From CAWKOH01 sp963851245 (GTDB lineage Bacteria; Actinomycetota; Acidimicrobiia; Acidimicrobiales; Palsa-688), in assembly GCA_963851245.1 (NCBI GenBank), contig CAWKOH010000016.1, positions 1 to 64,000 on the forward strand: a stretch of 64,000 nucleotides of DNA. The letters run 5' to 3'. The notes under the pieces were generated by a model, which was not told where the DNA came from, made no database searches, and saw only the letters and a program-made list of their open reading frames with translations. Shown here piece after piece: positions 56,163 through 64,000 of the stretch (positions are counted from its first letter, which is position 1; each line of letters begins with the position of its first letter). A program made the position numbers and the translations under genes.

Positions 56163-56694
56163 ATGCAAGCCGCCCTGGATCGGACGCACCATGTCCCCAC
56201 CTGGAAAATAGCCCTGCAACGGTTCGCGGGTCGGACTCCGATCTCAGCTGCTCTGCGGCCCGTCGCCGAGGTCGGACTCGGATACCTGGGGCTCGGCGAG
56301 CCAACGCCGTCCCTGTCTCGCGGTGAGTCGCAGCGGCTACGGATCGCCTCCCGGCTGCGAACCAGCCAGCGCGGCAGCCTGTGCGTCTTCGACGAGCCGT
56401 CCACCGGACTGCACCCCCTCGACGTGGCCACACGGATCGGGGTGTTCGTCCGCCTGACGCAGGCCGGGGCCACCGTCATCGTCATCGACCACGACCTCGA
56501 CCTGCTCGCCGCCGCCGACCACCTCCTCGACATGGGCCCCGGGCGGCGGCACCGACGGCGGGCGCATCCTGGCGGCAGGCACCCCAGAGGATGTCGCCCG
56601 CACCCGGGGCAACGTGAGCGGGCCATGACTGGCCGACTACCTCGCCATCCCCGGCGCCCCCGGGCCCGCCCTGCCATCTCAACATCCGAACTGA
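56163..56694 (+). pseudogene. UvrA-like (ABC excinuclease subunit A) C-terminal remnant
   Basis: The last ~175 residues of a UvrA-family ATPase. The ABC signature is LSRGESQRLRIASRL, Walker B LCVFDEPSTGLHPLDVATRI, and the H-loop VIVIDHDLDLLAAADHLLDM. An in-frame stop directly precedes the start, and the N-terminal half (first ATPase domain, zinc fingers) is absent. After LDMGPG the frame shifts by one (GTDGGRILAAGTPEDVA) and meets a TGA at 56626-56628 where a Trp or similar would be expected before LADYLAIPG. It is a broken gene, probably cut by the integrating element beside it. Confidence 0.75.
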
Positions 56695-56750
56695 TGTCGT
56701 CCGCCAAGTCGAGGTGTCGGTCAGTGATCTTGGCGTACACCCGGCGCTGA

Positions 56751-57768
56751 GCATCACGGCGCTAATCCTCTCCCACCCCGTTGAGCGGCAGATGGGGCGG
56801 ACGAGCAGCGTCATCGACCGTACTCGTCGTCATCGGCTCAAGGCCAGACGCGGAGTCCGCGGAGTTTCCGGTTGTGCCCGGACCTCGCGGGCGTCTCAGG
56901 GCTGCCACCAGGTAGCTCTAAAGACTAAGGGTTCCTTGGATGCGACGTGCTGCGCGAAGGCCCAAACCTTGGCGGACGCCAGCCGTCGAAAGGTTGAAGT
57001 CCTAAATCTCCGAGATCAGGCGATGACAGCTCACCGGAAGTCTCGTGAGGTGCCGAGGTGACCCTCCAACCTAAGAAGCCGAGGTTCCATGACCAGCGAA
57101 ACAGTTCGTGACCAGGTCGCAGACCGGAATTCAACAAACAAGAACGAAATCTCCACTCACACGAAGGCGCCGTTGAGTTTGCAGGTGTACGACGATTTCG
57201 ATCGGCCCGACTATTCGCTGACCTATTACGCCGAGAGGTGGATCACGCCGTACGGCTTAGGAGAGGCAGGACACCGCGATACGAGTACGGAAGCGGCGAG
57301 CCGCGTTCCACGTCGCTCGACCCCAGCCCAGTCAGAGCGTGACCCTCCCAGATGCGCCGTTTGTTCCCGTGTACCTTCCTCCGGGTCGTAACAACCTCGA
57401 AGGAGCAGAAACACTCGACGCCGGGCACGCCGCCCGCCTCATAGCCGCTGAGCGGGGCAGCATACGGGCCTCGCCCAGCGAAGTGCTGGTTTGGGAGATG
57501 CATTTTCCCCTCACCAGTGGTCTCCGCGTTTTACACGTAACCAGTGGATTCCGTGGTGAGAAGTCCTTCACGCACCATGAGGTGTCTGCGGGGTGAGTCC
57601 TTGCTGCCTTTCCCGTTAGCGAGACCTTGCAACTATGGCTCTAGGTTGACCTCCGCTAGCTTCGACCTCGATCAGGTTGATGCTCGGACATGGCTGATCT
57701 CTTCGACCACGACACGCTGATGCTAGAGCGTTCACAGGGATCTGGCGGCGCTCAGTGGTGCTTTCGTC
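56751..57768. other. Gene-poor region of lower GC
   Basis: About 1 kb between the UvrA-like remnant and the YbhN-like gene. GC is visibly lower than in the housekeeping part. Apart from the weak candidate frame at 57089-57596 it holds no recognisable gene, RNA or transposon end. It is probably decayed or mobile DNA. Confidence 0.5.
57089..57596 (+). CDS. Possible broken ORF in low-GC region
   Basis: ATG 57089 has AAGAAGCCGAGG upstream. The first part (TSETVRDQVADRNSTNKNEI, then LQVYDDFDRPDYSLTYYAER) is unlike out-of-frame translation in composition. The end turns Ser/Arg-rich near 57265. A second frame ending at 57596 continues with VTLPDAPFVPVYLPPGRNN and VLVWEMHFPLTSGLRVLHV. The two may be one gene with indels, or two unrelated frames. 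No domain is recognised. Confidence 0.3.
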
Positions 57769-58848
57769 GTGTGTGAACCGGGTCTCCCATCCGACGACAG
57801 GCGCGTGCGTGCAGAAGGAGTTTGCTCAAAAGGGGGACGTCGGCGTCGACCAGGGCTTCGAATCGTCACAGAAGTCCTGGTCGTTGGAGCGTTGGTCGGG
57901 TTTGGGTGGTTCGAGCGCACGACCGTCATCCGCTCCTTCGGGGTTGTGGGGCGGGCAGAGTGGGGTCGGCTGCTGGCTGCTCGTGCGTTTGAACTCCTGT
58001 CGATGATGACTTTCGCCCGGACCCAGCGAATAGTCCTAAGGGCAGCCGGCGTTCGCGCATCGATCCCCTCGATGGCGGCTACGGCCCTTGCCGGGAATGC
58101 GATCTCGGTTTCGCTTCCCCTGGTCGGTCCGGGAGCTGGGAGTGTCTTTACCTTCGGTCGATTTCGTCAAGTGGCTGACGACCCGGCCCCGGCCGGCTGG
58201 GCGGTGCTTATCTCTGGGTTGATCTCCAACCTGGTTTGGGTTCTTCTCATCGCCATCGGAGCGACCGTCTCAGGCAGTCCGGCGGACACCTTCAGCGGTC
58301 TGCTCGGAGGCACCGGCATAGTGGTCGCGACGATCATTGGAGTGCTGGCTCTGCATCGACCGAGTCCGCGGAAATTGATCATTCGACTGGGGGGTCGACT
58401 CGTCCGCGTCTCACAGCGATTGAGCGGTCGTCCGGTTGGCGACCCTGAGGACGTAACACGGGATGCTCTCGACGCGCTGTCCGCATTCCGGATGCTCCCA
58501 CACGAACGGGTACAGACCGTCGGCCTCTCCTTCATCAACTGGCTTGCCAGTGTGGGTTGTCTGGTGGCTGCAATTCTTGCGGTCGGAGCCAGCGTGCCGT
58601 GGACGAAGGTGATCCTCCTCTACTGCGCCGGCGCCACCGCGAGCAGCTTCAACCTGACACCAGGTGGCTTGGGCGTGACCGAGGCCGTGCTCACAGGGGG
58701 GCTCGTCGCCTCGAAATTGAGACCAGCGGACGCACTCGGGTCCGTGCTGATGTTCCGGTTGGTTAGCTTCTGGCTGGTCACCCTGGTTGGCTGGACCATT
58801 TATTCTGGACTTCGCCGGAACAAAGCCCGGCGGGAGGCTGACACCTAA
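57769..58848 (+). CDS. Lysylphosphatidylglycerol synthase TM-region/YbhN-family protein
   Basis: 359 residues, mainly hydrophobic: about seven to eight membrane helices. The N-terminus is VTEVLVVGALVGFGWFERTT after a basic, non-conserved lead from GTG 57769. The family loop near the end reads AGATASSFNLTPGGLGVTEAV, matching the TPGGLGxxE motif of UPF0104/MprF flippase-like proteins. It probably flips or handles a lipid. No MprF synthase domain is attached. Coding bias is a little different from the housekeeping genes, fitting the mobile context. Confidence 0.82.
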   Translation: MCEPGLPSDDRRVRAEGVCSKGGRRRRPGLRIVTEVLVVGALVGFGWFERTTVIRSFGVVGRAEWGRLLAARAFELLSMMTFARTQRIVLRAAGVRASIPSMAATALAGNAISVSLPLVGPGAGSVFTFGRFRQVADDPAPAGWAVLISGLISNLVWVLLIAIGATVSGSPADTFSGLLGGTGIVVATIIGVLALHRPSPRKLIIRLGGRLVRVSQRLSGRPVGDPEDVTRDALDALSAFRMLPHERVQTVGLSFINWLASVGCLVAAILAVGASVPWTKVILLYCAGATASSFNLTPGGLGVTEAVLTGGLVASKLRPADALGSVLMFRLVSFWLVTLVGWTIYSGLRRNKARREADT

Positions 58849-59527
58849 GGGCCGTGAACCGTTTCCGAGCTCGTGGAGCGCGACGGAGGCGGTCGAGAGG
58901 CGCCCGGAAACGTGGGGTCAACACCGGAGCGGTCAGGCCGAACCCACCTTGCCGGCACCGCCCAGGGAACCCCTCCGCCGATCGCCTTGAAGCTGGACCG
59001 GCCCCGGGACTGACGGCACCTCACTCTGAACGGTCCGCTTGGGCGTCGAAACGGGCGGGGTGGGCCGGGGCAAGACCCTGAAAAGTGTTAGGAGGCGCCG
59101 AACCAGCACGCCGAAATCGGCCCCACCGGAAGTCCCCCATAATGCGCGAGCCAAGAGTCGCCTTGACCCTGTCTTGACCGCCGGGTCGGTGGGACATGAT
59201 CACTTAGCCATACCATTGCGCTGATCGGTGCTGTCACGGATCCATTCGTCGTTGACGCCATGTCAGGTTCCCGCCACAAAGGGGCCGGTGATCGTAGCGC
59301 TATCCCATAATCGGGGCCCGCGTTCTGCTGGGGACCTTTCAGATGCCGGTCTTTCTGATGTCTACGCGGCTGAGAGCTCTGTCGTACTGCTTGCGCTCGT
59401 CTGTGATCCGGCATTAGTCTGGGCCTGACAGCAATGAGAAGGCGACCTGCCATCTTGGGCACGGACGGGTGACGAAGGTCTGAAGGGACTCGATGAGCGG
59501 CGCCCAAGGTATACGGGCGGAGGTGCG
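58849..59527. other. Intergenic region before the paaX/hpa cluster
   Basis: A 679-bp gap between the YbhN-like gene and the PaaX-type regulator. No frame on either strand reads as a protein with normal composition over its length. No tRNA or clear terminator was found. It must contain the regulator's promoter. Confidence 0.45.
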
Positions 59528-60395
59528 GTGTCCGAGCAGCAGCGGGCTCAGGATGGGGTCAAGAACAGTTCGCAGCTGCTGATTCTCACGATTCTCGGCC
59601 GGTACTCGTCGGTGTTTGACGGTTGGGTCGCCGTCTCGGATCTCATCGCATTGATGCGCGAGTTGGGCCTGGAGGCTCCGGCCACGAGGTCTGCTTTGGC
59701 TCGAATGACCGCGCGCCGGTTTACTTGTCGGCGTGGCTCGGGGGCCGGTCCGGGGCTATGCACCGACCGATCTGGCGCAGGACGTCTTCGAGGAGGGTGA
59801 CGCCATCATCTACGCGGCGATCGAACCAGCCCCCATCGACGCCGGATGGGTTTTGGTGTCGGTTTCGGTTCCGGAGTCCCGCCGTGAGGATCGATACCAG
59901 CTGCGGAAGCGACTCCTGTGGTGGGGAATGGGGAACCTCGGTGGTGGACTGTGGGTCGCGCCTGTTCGGATCCTCCCAACTGTTTTGACTTGGGTGCGGC
60001 GGTCGGGCTTTGAGCAGTACGTCGACGTCTTTTCGGCGCGATACGAGGGGTTCGCCACCGTGGACGACTTCGTGGCGCGATGCTGGGATCTGGCAGCGCT
60101 GGGCGAGGCGTACGCGTGGTACATCTCGGAGTGGTCTGCAACGGCTCAACGGTTGCGGAAGCGCCATGCCGCGCCTGGTCCGGAGCAGGCGTTTGCCTTG
60201 TACACCGTGGCGCTCGAAGGGTGGCTTCGGTTCCCCTATGTGGACCCGCGACTGCCGGCCGAGTTCGTGCCGGCGGGCTGGAAGGGGCCCGAGGCGCAGC
60301 ATTTGTTCGATGAGTTGCGAGAACGGCTCGAGGCACCGGCGTTCGCATTCGTACGGTCGGTAGTGGCGCGCGGCGGGTCATCCGCCCGAGGCTGA
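59528..60395 (+). CDS. PaaX-type transcriptional regulator, one frameshift
   Basis: About 288 residues. The N-terminal winged helix reads SQLLILTILGRYSSVFDGWV and SDLIALMRELGLEAPATRSA (residues about 15-65). Near 59723 an extra T in TTT breaks the frame; removing it gives RRLLVGVARGPVRGYAPTDLAQD, the family link. The C-terminal domain includes LRKRLLWWGMGNLGGGLWVAP and PGPEQAFALYTVALEGWL. PaaX-type repressors respond to aryl-CoA or phenylacetate-type ligands. It is 90 bp from hpaB, so control of the hpa genes is likely. GTG 59528 has GGAGG 4 nt before it. Confidence 0.85.
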
Positions 60396-60485
60396 GTGCC
60401 CTGACGAATCAGAATATTGGTCGGCCCCCTTGCGGTCGTCACAGATCCGACATACTGTGTGAGAGACAAGGGAAAGGGGAGTGCC

Positions 60486-61942
60486 ATGGGGGCACGGACC
60501 GGAGCTGAGTTTCTGAAGGGTCTCAAGGCGAGCGGACGGCAGGTCTGGTTGGGGAGTGAACGGGTCGACGATGTGACCGAGCATCCCGCTTTGGCCGGTG
60601 CGGCACACGCGATTGCTGGGGTGTTCGACCGGCAGCACGACTTTGCCGCGGACTGTCTGATGCCCGATGCGGAAACCGGGGAGCTGACGAATGTCAGCCA
60701 TATGATCCCACGCTCGAAGGATGACCTGCGACGCAGGCATGTCGGTTTGCGGCGGATCGCGGAGGCGACGGTGGGCCTGATGGGCCGCACGCCGGACTAT
60801 ATGAACGTGACCTTTGCGGGTTTCGCGGGGGAGTCGGACACCTGGTTGGGTCCTGACGCCCAGAACCAAACGGGTGCGGGGAACCTGATCTCGTTCCAGC
60901 GTGAGCTGGCGTTGCGTGACATCTGTCTGACGCACACGATCGTTCATCCCACTGTCGATCGGGCCCGTGACTGGCAGTTCGCGGACAATCCGGTACCGCT
61001 GCACAAGGTCGGTGAGACTGCTGACGGGATCGTGGTGCGCGGGGCACGGATTCTGTCGACGTTGGCGCCGTTCGCGGACGAGCTGGCGGTGTACCCGGGC
61101 GTTCCCTTGCCGAAGGACGCGACCGACGCGTACACGCTCGAGTTTCTCGGTGGCGATGGACACTCCCGGCCTGGTGTTCCTGTGCCGTGACAGCACATCA
61201 ACGCCCGAGGCGGATGGCTTCGACCGGCCTTTGTCGTTCGCGTTTCGACGAGCAGGACGCGGTAGTGATCTTCGACAATGTGGAGATCCCCAGAGGCCGG
61301 GTCTTCATCGATGGCAGCAAAGACGTGTACAACGCGGTGATGAGCCGGGCGTGGTTCCCCAACATCATGCAACAAACGACGATCAGAGCTCTTACCAAGC
61401 TCGAGTTTGCCTATGGGCTGGCCAGTCTGATGGCGGAGGCGGTCAATGACACCACACCGCACACACTCGACATGCTCGGCGAGATCCAAGGCTATGTCGA
61501 GGTGACCCGCAGCGCGGTCTTGTTGGCTGAGGAGCACTCCAGCGACAACGGGAACGGGGTGTGGTTTCCTGACGGCCGGCCGTTGCACCCGATGCGGTCG
61601 TTGCTGGCGACGTGGTTCCCGCGCGTCAACGAGATTCTCGTGACCATCGGCAGCCACAACCTGTTGGCCGCCCCTTCGAGAGGGATGCTCGATGACACCG
61701 GGCTCCGCCCGCTCATAGACGAGTTCCTGCACGGTGCGCCGGGCTTCGACGCCGAGCGGCGTTCCGCGGTGTATCGACTGGCTTGGGACTTCGTCGGCTC
61801 CGGCCTGGGAGCACGCAACGAGCTCTACGAGCGGAACTATTTGATGTCGGCCCGCTCCAACCGTACCATCGCTCATCTTCTGGCCGACCGGACCGAGCCG
61901 TATCGGTTGGTCGACGAGATCCTGGCCGGAGCGACCCGGTGA
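60486..61942 (+). CDS. hpaB: 4-hydroxyphenylacetate 3-monooxygenase oxygenase (HpaB-like), two frameshifts
   Basis: About 485 residues. ATG 60486 follows AAAGGGGAG. Signatures are RTGAEFLKGLKASGRQVWLG, the flavin/substrate region (VNVTFAGF-like DYMNVTFAGFAGES), NLISFQRELALRDICLTHTI and ADGIVVRGARILSTLAPFAD. After a shift near 61160 comes DTPGLVFLCRDS, and after another near 61235 comes FDEQDAVVIFDNVEIPRGRV, then MLGEIQGYVEVTRSAVLLAE. It uses FADH2 from a separate reductase to hydroxylate 4-hydroxyphenylacetate to homoprotocatechuate. No reductase gene is in the window. Confidence 0.85.
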
Positions 61943-63398
61943 CCGAATCTTCCGCACTGGTGCGCGGGGTGACGGTCCCGACGCTTCATCTGATCGACGG
62001 CCGCCGCGTGGAAGGCGGCGAGCCGATCGCCGTTCACTCACCAGCGGACGGCTCGCTTCTCGGTCATGTTCCGAATGGTGCCGAGACCGAGGTGGCAGCA
62101 GCGGTGGACGCCGCCCGGGGCGCTTTCCCGGCGTGGGCGGCGCTGGGAGCGGACGGGCGGGGTGACCTTCTCGACCGGTTCGCGGCGGCGATATTGGACC
62201 GCACGAACGATCTGGCCGACGTCGACGCCGCGGATAACGGTGGTCTGGCGGGCATGGCCCGGCATGCGATGGTGCCGCGCAGCTCACAGAACATCAAGTT
62301 TTTCTCGGACTGGGCCCGTCGTCTCCATGGCGAGGTCATTGAGGGGCCGTTGGTAGACAATGTGGTGCGCTACGAGCCTGCCGGCGTCGCCGCGCTGATC
62401 GTTCCGTGGAACGCGCCCTGATGCTCGGCACCTGGAAGATCGGACCTGCGCTCGCGGCGGGCGACACTGTGGTCGTCAAGCCGCCGGAGTGGGCGCCGCT
62501 CAGCCTGTCCCTTCTCGGCGACATCGCCCTCGAGGCCGGGATCCCACCCGGGGTCCTCAACATCGTGCACGGCTACGGCGAGACGGCCGGCGCCGCGCTT
62601 ACCCGTGACCCAGGTGTCGACCGGATCAGCTTCACGGGCTCGCCGGGCACGGCCCGGATCATCGCCGCCGCGGCCGCACCCAACCTCACCCCCGTCGGTT
62701 TCGAGCTGGGCGGCAAGTCGCCGTTCATCGTGCTCGACGACGCCGATCTAGCCGAGGCGGCGAGGACCGCGGTGATGCAGTTCGGCAACGCCGGGCAGGT
62801 GTGCCTAGCCGGCACCCGCCTGGTGGTGCACCAAGACATCGCCGACGACTTCATCGACCGGGTTCGCGCCGAGCTGCCAACCATGTCCGTCGGTGATCCC
62901 GGCGAGCCTGGCACCCGCGTCGGACCGCTCATCCATCCCGTCCACGCCGCCAGGGTGAAGGGGTTCGTCGACCGGGCCATCGCCAACGGGGCGTCCACGG
63001 TGGTCGGCGGCCATCCCCACAAGCAGGGCCCGCTCTACTTCGAGCCGACCATCCTCACTGAAGTAGAGAACGACGATGAGATTGTCCAATCCGAGGTGTT
63101 CGGACCGGTCCTCACCCTCCAGACGTTCAAGACTGACAAAGAGGCCATCGAGATGGCGAACTCGACCGAGTACGGCCTCGCGGCCATGGTGTTCTCAACT
63201 GACGAGGACCACGCCCGCCGTATCGCTGACCGTGTCATCGCAGGGACCGTGTGGGTCAACTGCTTCTACGTCCGGGATCTGGCCGCCCCATTCGGCGGGG
63301 CCCGCAAGTCGGGTATCGGCCGCGAGGGAGGAACCTGGAGCTTCGACTTCTTCTGCGACATAAAGAACGTCGCCGTCAAGAGAGGCTCCTTCGCATGA
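61939..63398 (+). CDS. hpaE: Aldehyde dehydrogenase (HpaE-like), one frameshift
   Basis: About 486 residues. The GTG 61939 start overlaps hpaB by 4 bp. The N-terminal NAD-binding part (LIDGRRVEGGEPIAVHSPAD) runs to IVPWNAP at 62420, where the run GCGCCCTGATG lacks a C; restoring it gives APLMLGTWKIGPALAAG. The catalytic Glu is in VGFELGGKSPF and the catalytic Cys in FGNAGQVCLAGTRL. Context points to 5-carboxymethyl-2-hydroxymuconate semialdehyde dehydrogenase, but ALDH substrate cannot be told from sequence alone. Confidence 0.87.
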
Positions 63399-63489
63399 AC
63401 CTTACCGAGCGCGGCGCGCCATCTCACCCGGCGACGACACTTCCAATCCGACCCGGCCCCCGCGCCGAGTAACAGAATCGAGGGACGAC

Positions 63490-64000
63490 ATGGGACAGAT
63501 CGTCGCGGCGGCCGTCGTGGCCCACCAACCAATAGTCATGGCGCCGGAGGACTTTCGGCGCATGGGCGGAGGCGGCGAGGACACCAGCCTGGTCAGCGGC
63601 TTCGCCAGAATCCGAGAGGCCATGGACGCCGCAGGTGTCGACACCTGGATCATCTTCGACACCCACTGGTACAGCACTGTCGAACACGTCGTCGCCGGAG
63701 CCGAACACTTCAAGGGTGTCTACACCTCCGACGAGTTGCCGACTTTGATCCACGACCTGCCCTACGACTACCCAGGAGCGCCCGCGCTCGCCCATGCCGT
63801 CACCGAGGCCGCCCGGGAACGCGGGGTGAGAGCGCTCAACGCCACCAGCCCATACCTGGCGCAGCACTACCCGACCCTCAACCTCGTTCACCACATGCAC
63901 CGAGGCGAAAAAGTCCTCACCGTCGGGGTGTGCCAGACCGCCCAACCCCACAACTTCCTCGACTTCGGCGCCACCATCGCCGAAGCAGCGAACAGGACCG
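63490..64000 (+). CDS. hpaD: Extradiol ring-cleavage dioxygenase (LigB class, HpaD-like), partial
   Basis: The first 170 residues of a class III extradiol dioxygenase; the gene runs off the right edge. ATG 63490 has GAGGGA before it. The opening GQIVAAAVVAHQPIVMAPED contains an iron-binding-type His early, followed by GVDTWIIFDTHWYSTVEHVV with a second His and EHFKGVYTSDELPTLIHDLP. These match 3,4-dihydroxyphenylacetate 2,3-dioxygenase of the HpaD type. It would open the ring made by HpaB, and the HpaE-like enzyme would oxidise the aldehyde. The 91-bp gap after the ALDH gene holds no gene. Confidence 0.83.
   Translation, partial: MGQIVAAAVVAHQPIVMAPEDFRRMGGGGEDTSLVSGFARIREAMDAAGVDTWIIFDTHWYSTVEHVVAGAEHFKGVYTSDELPTLIHDLPYDYPGAPALAHAVTEAARERGVRALNATSPYLAQHYPTLNLVHHMHRGEKVLTVGVCQTAQPHNFLDFGATIAEAANRT

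Overview
The window is high-GC DNA (about two thirds G+C) from an actinobacterium. The evidence is nucS, an F420-type LLM oxidoreductase, PaaX and Tad-pilus gene types, leaderless or SD-led GTG/TTG starts, and dnaG directly followed by a group-1 sigma factor. The gene mix (P450s, SCPx-like thiolase, amidohydrolase-2 enzymes) suggests an Acidimicrobiia-like lineage, but that placement is an inference. A dominant technical feature is that many genes, including essential dnaG and rpoD, read as one protein only if one to five single-base shifts are allowed. Several shifts sit in homopolymers. The simplest reading is uncorrected indels in the assembly rather than decay, so frame-broken genes are given here as whole loci.

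Layout. 1-5.4 kb: K+ channel, MarC-like membrane protein, a flavoprotein of the pyridine-nucleotide-disulfide family without its redox cysteines, and a DHA2-type MFS exporter. 5.75-10.4 kb: a compact, overlapping gene module (small phage/plasmid-type proteins, zinc-finger/TOPRIM primase, large serine integrase). The integrase ends about 65 bp before the orphan 3' end of tadA, so an integrative element appears to have split a Tad pilus ATPase gene. 10.4-14.3 kb: tadA remainder, tadB, tadC, Flp-like pilin and three TadE/G-like pseudopilin genes. 14.4-18.2 kb: an unknown membrane protein, nucS, and tadZ/cpaB on the opposite strand. 18.3-36.6 kb: housekeeping (HTH protein, HIT, phoH-ybeY-corC-era, dinG-type helicase, LLM enzyme, uppS, recO, glyS, ppdK, dnaG, rpoD, tRNA-Asn).

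36.6-54.4 kb is a metabolic region. It starts with a P450 and an amidohydrolase. A same-strand run follows: double-cyclase/ATPase/TPR sensor, small DyP partner, DyP peroxidase, small ORF, and a P450 whose I-helix lacks the usual acid-alcohol pair. A tightly overlapping minus-strand operon follows: ADP-forming acyl-CoA synthetase, amidohydrolase, a thiolase-fold protein lacking the nucleophilic cysteine, and a zinc-ribbon OB-fold partner. Its layout resembles the thiolase-fold/DUF35 retro-aldolases of side-chain degradation. A secreted repeat protein (Cys-paired repeats, two FnIII domains, tectonin-like repeats) closes the region.

54.6-59.5 kb is a second mobile region: tRNA-CAU, a cluster of AACCGGAG repeats and a palindrome, a tyrosine integrase, a UvrA-like remnant, gene-poor DNA of lower GC, and a YbhN/MprF-type membrane protein. 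59.5-64 kb carries a PaaX-type regulator followed by hpaB, an hpaE-like dehydrogenase and the start of an hpaD-like extradiol dioxygenase, consistent with 4-hydroxyphenylacetate meta-cleavage.
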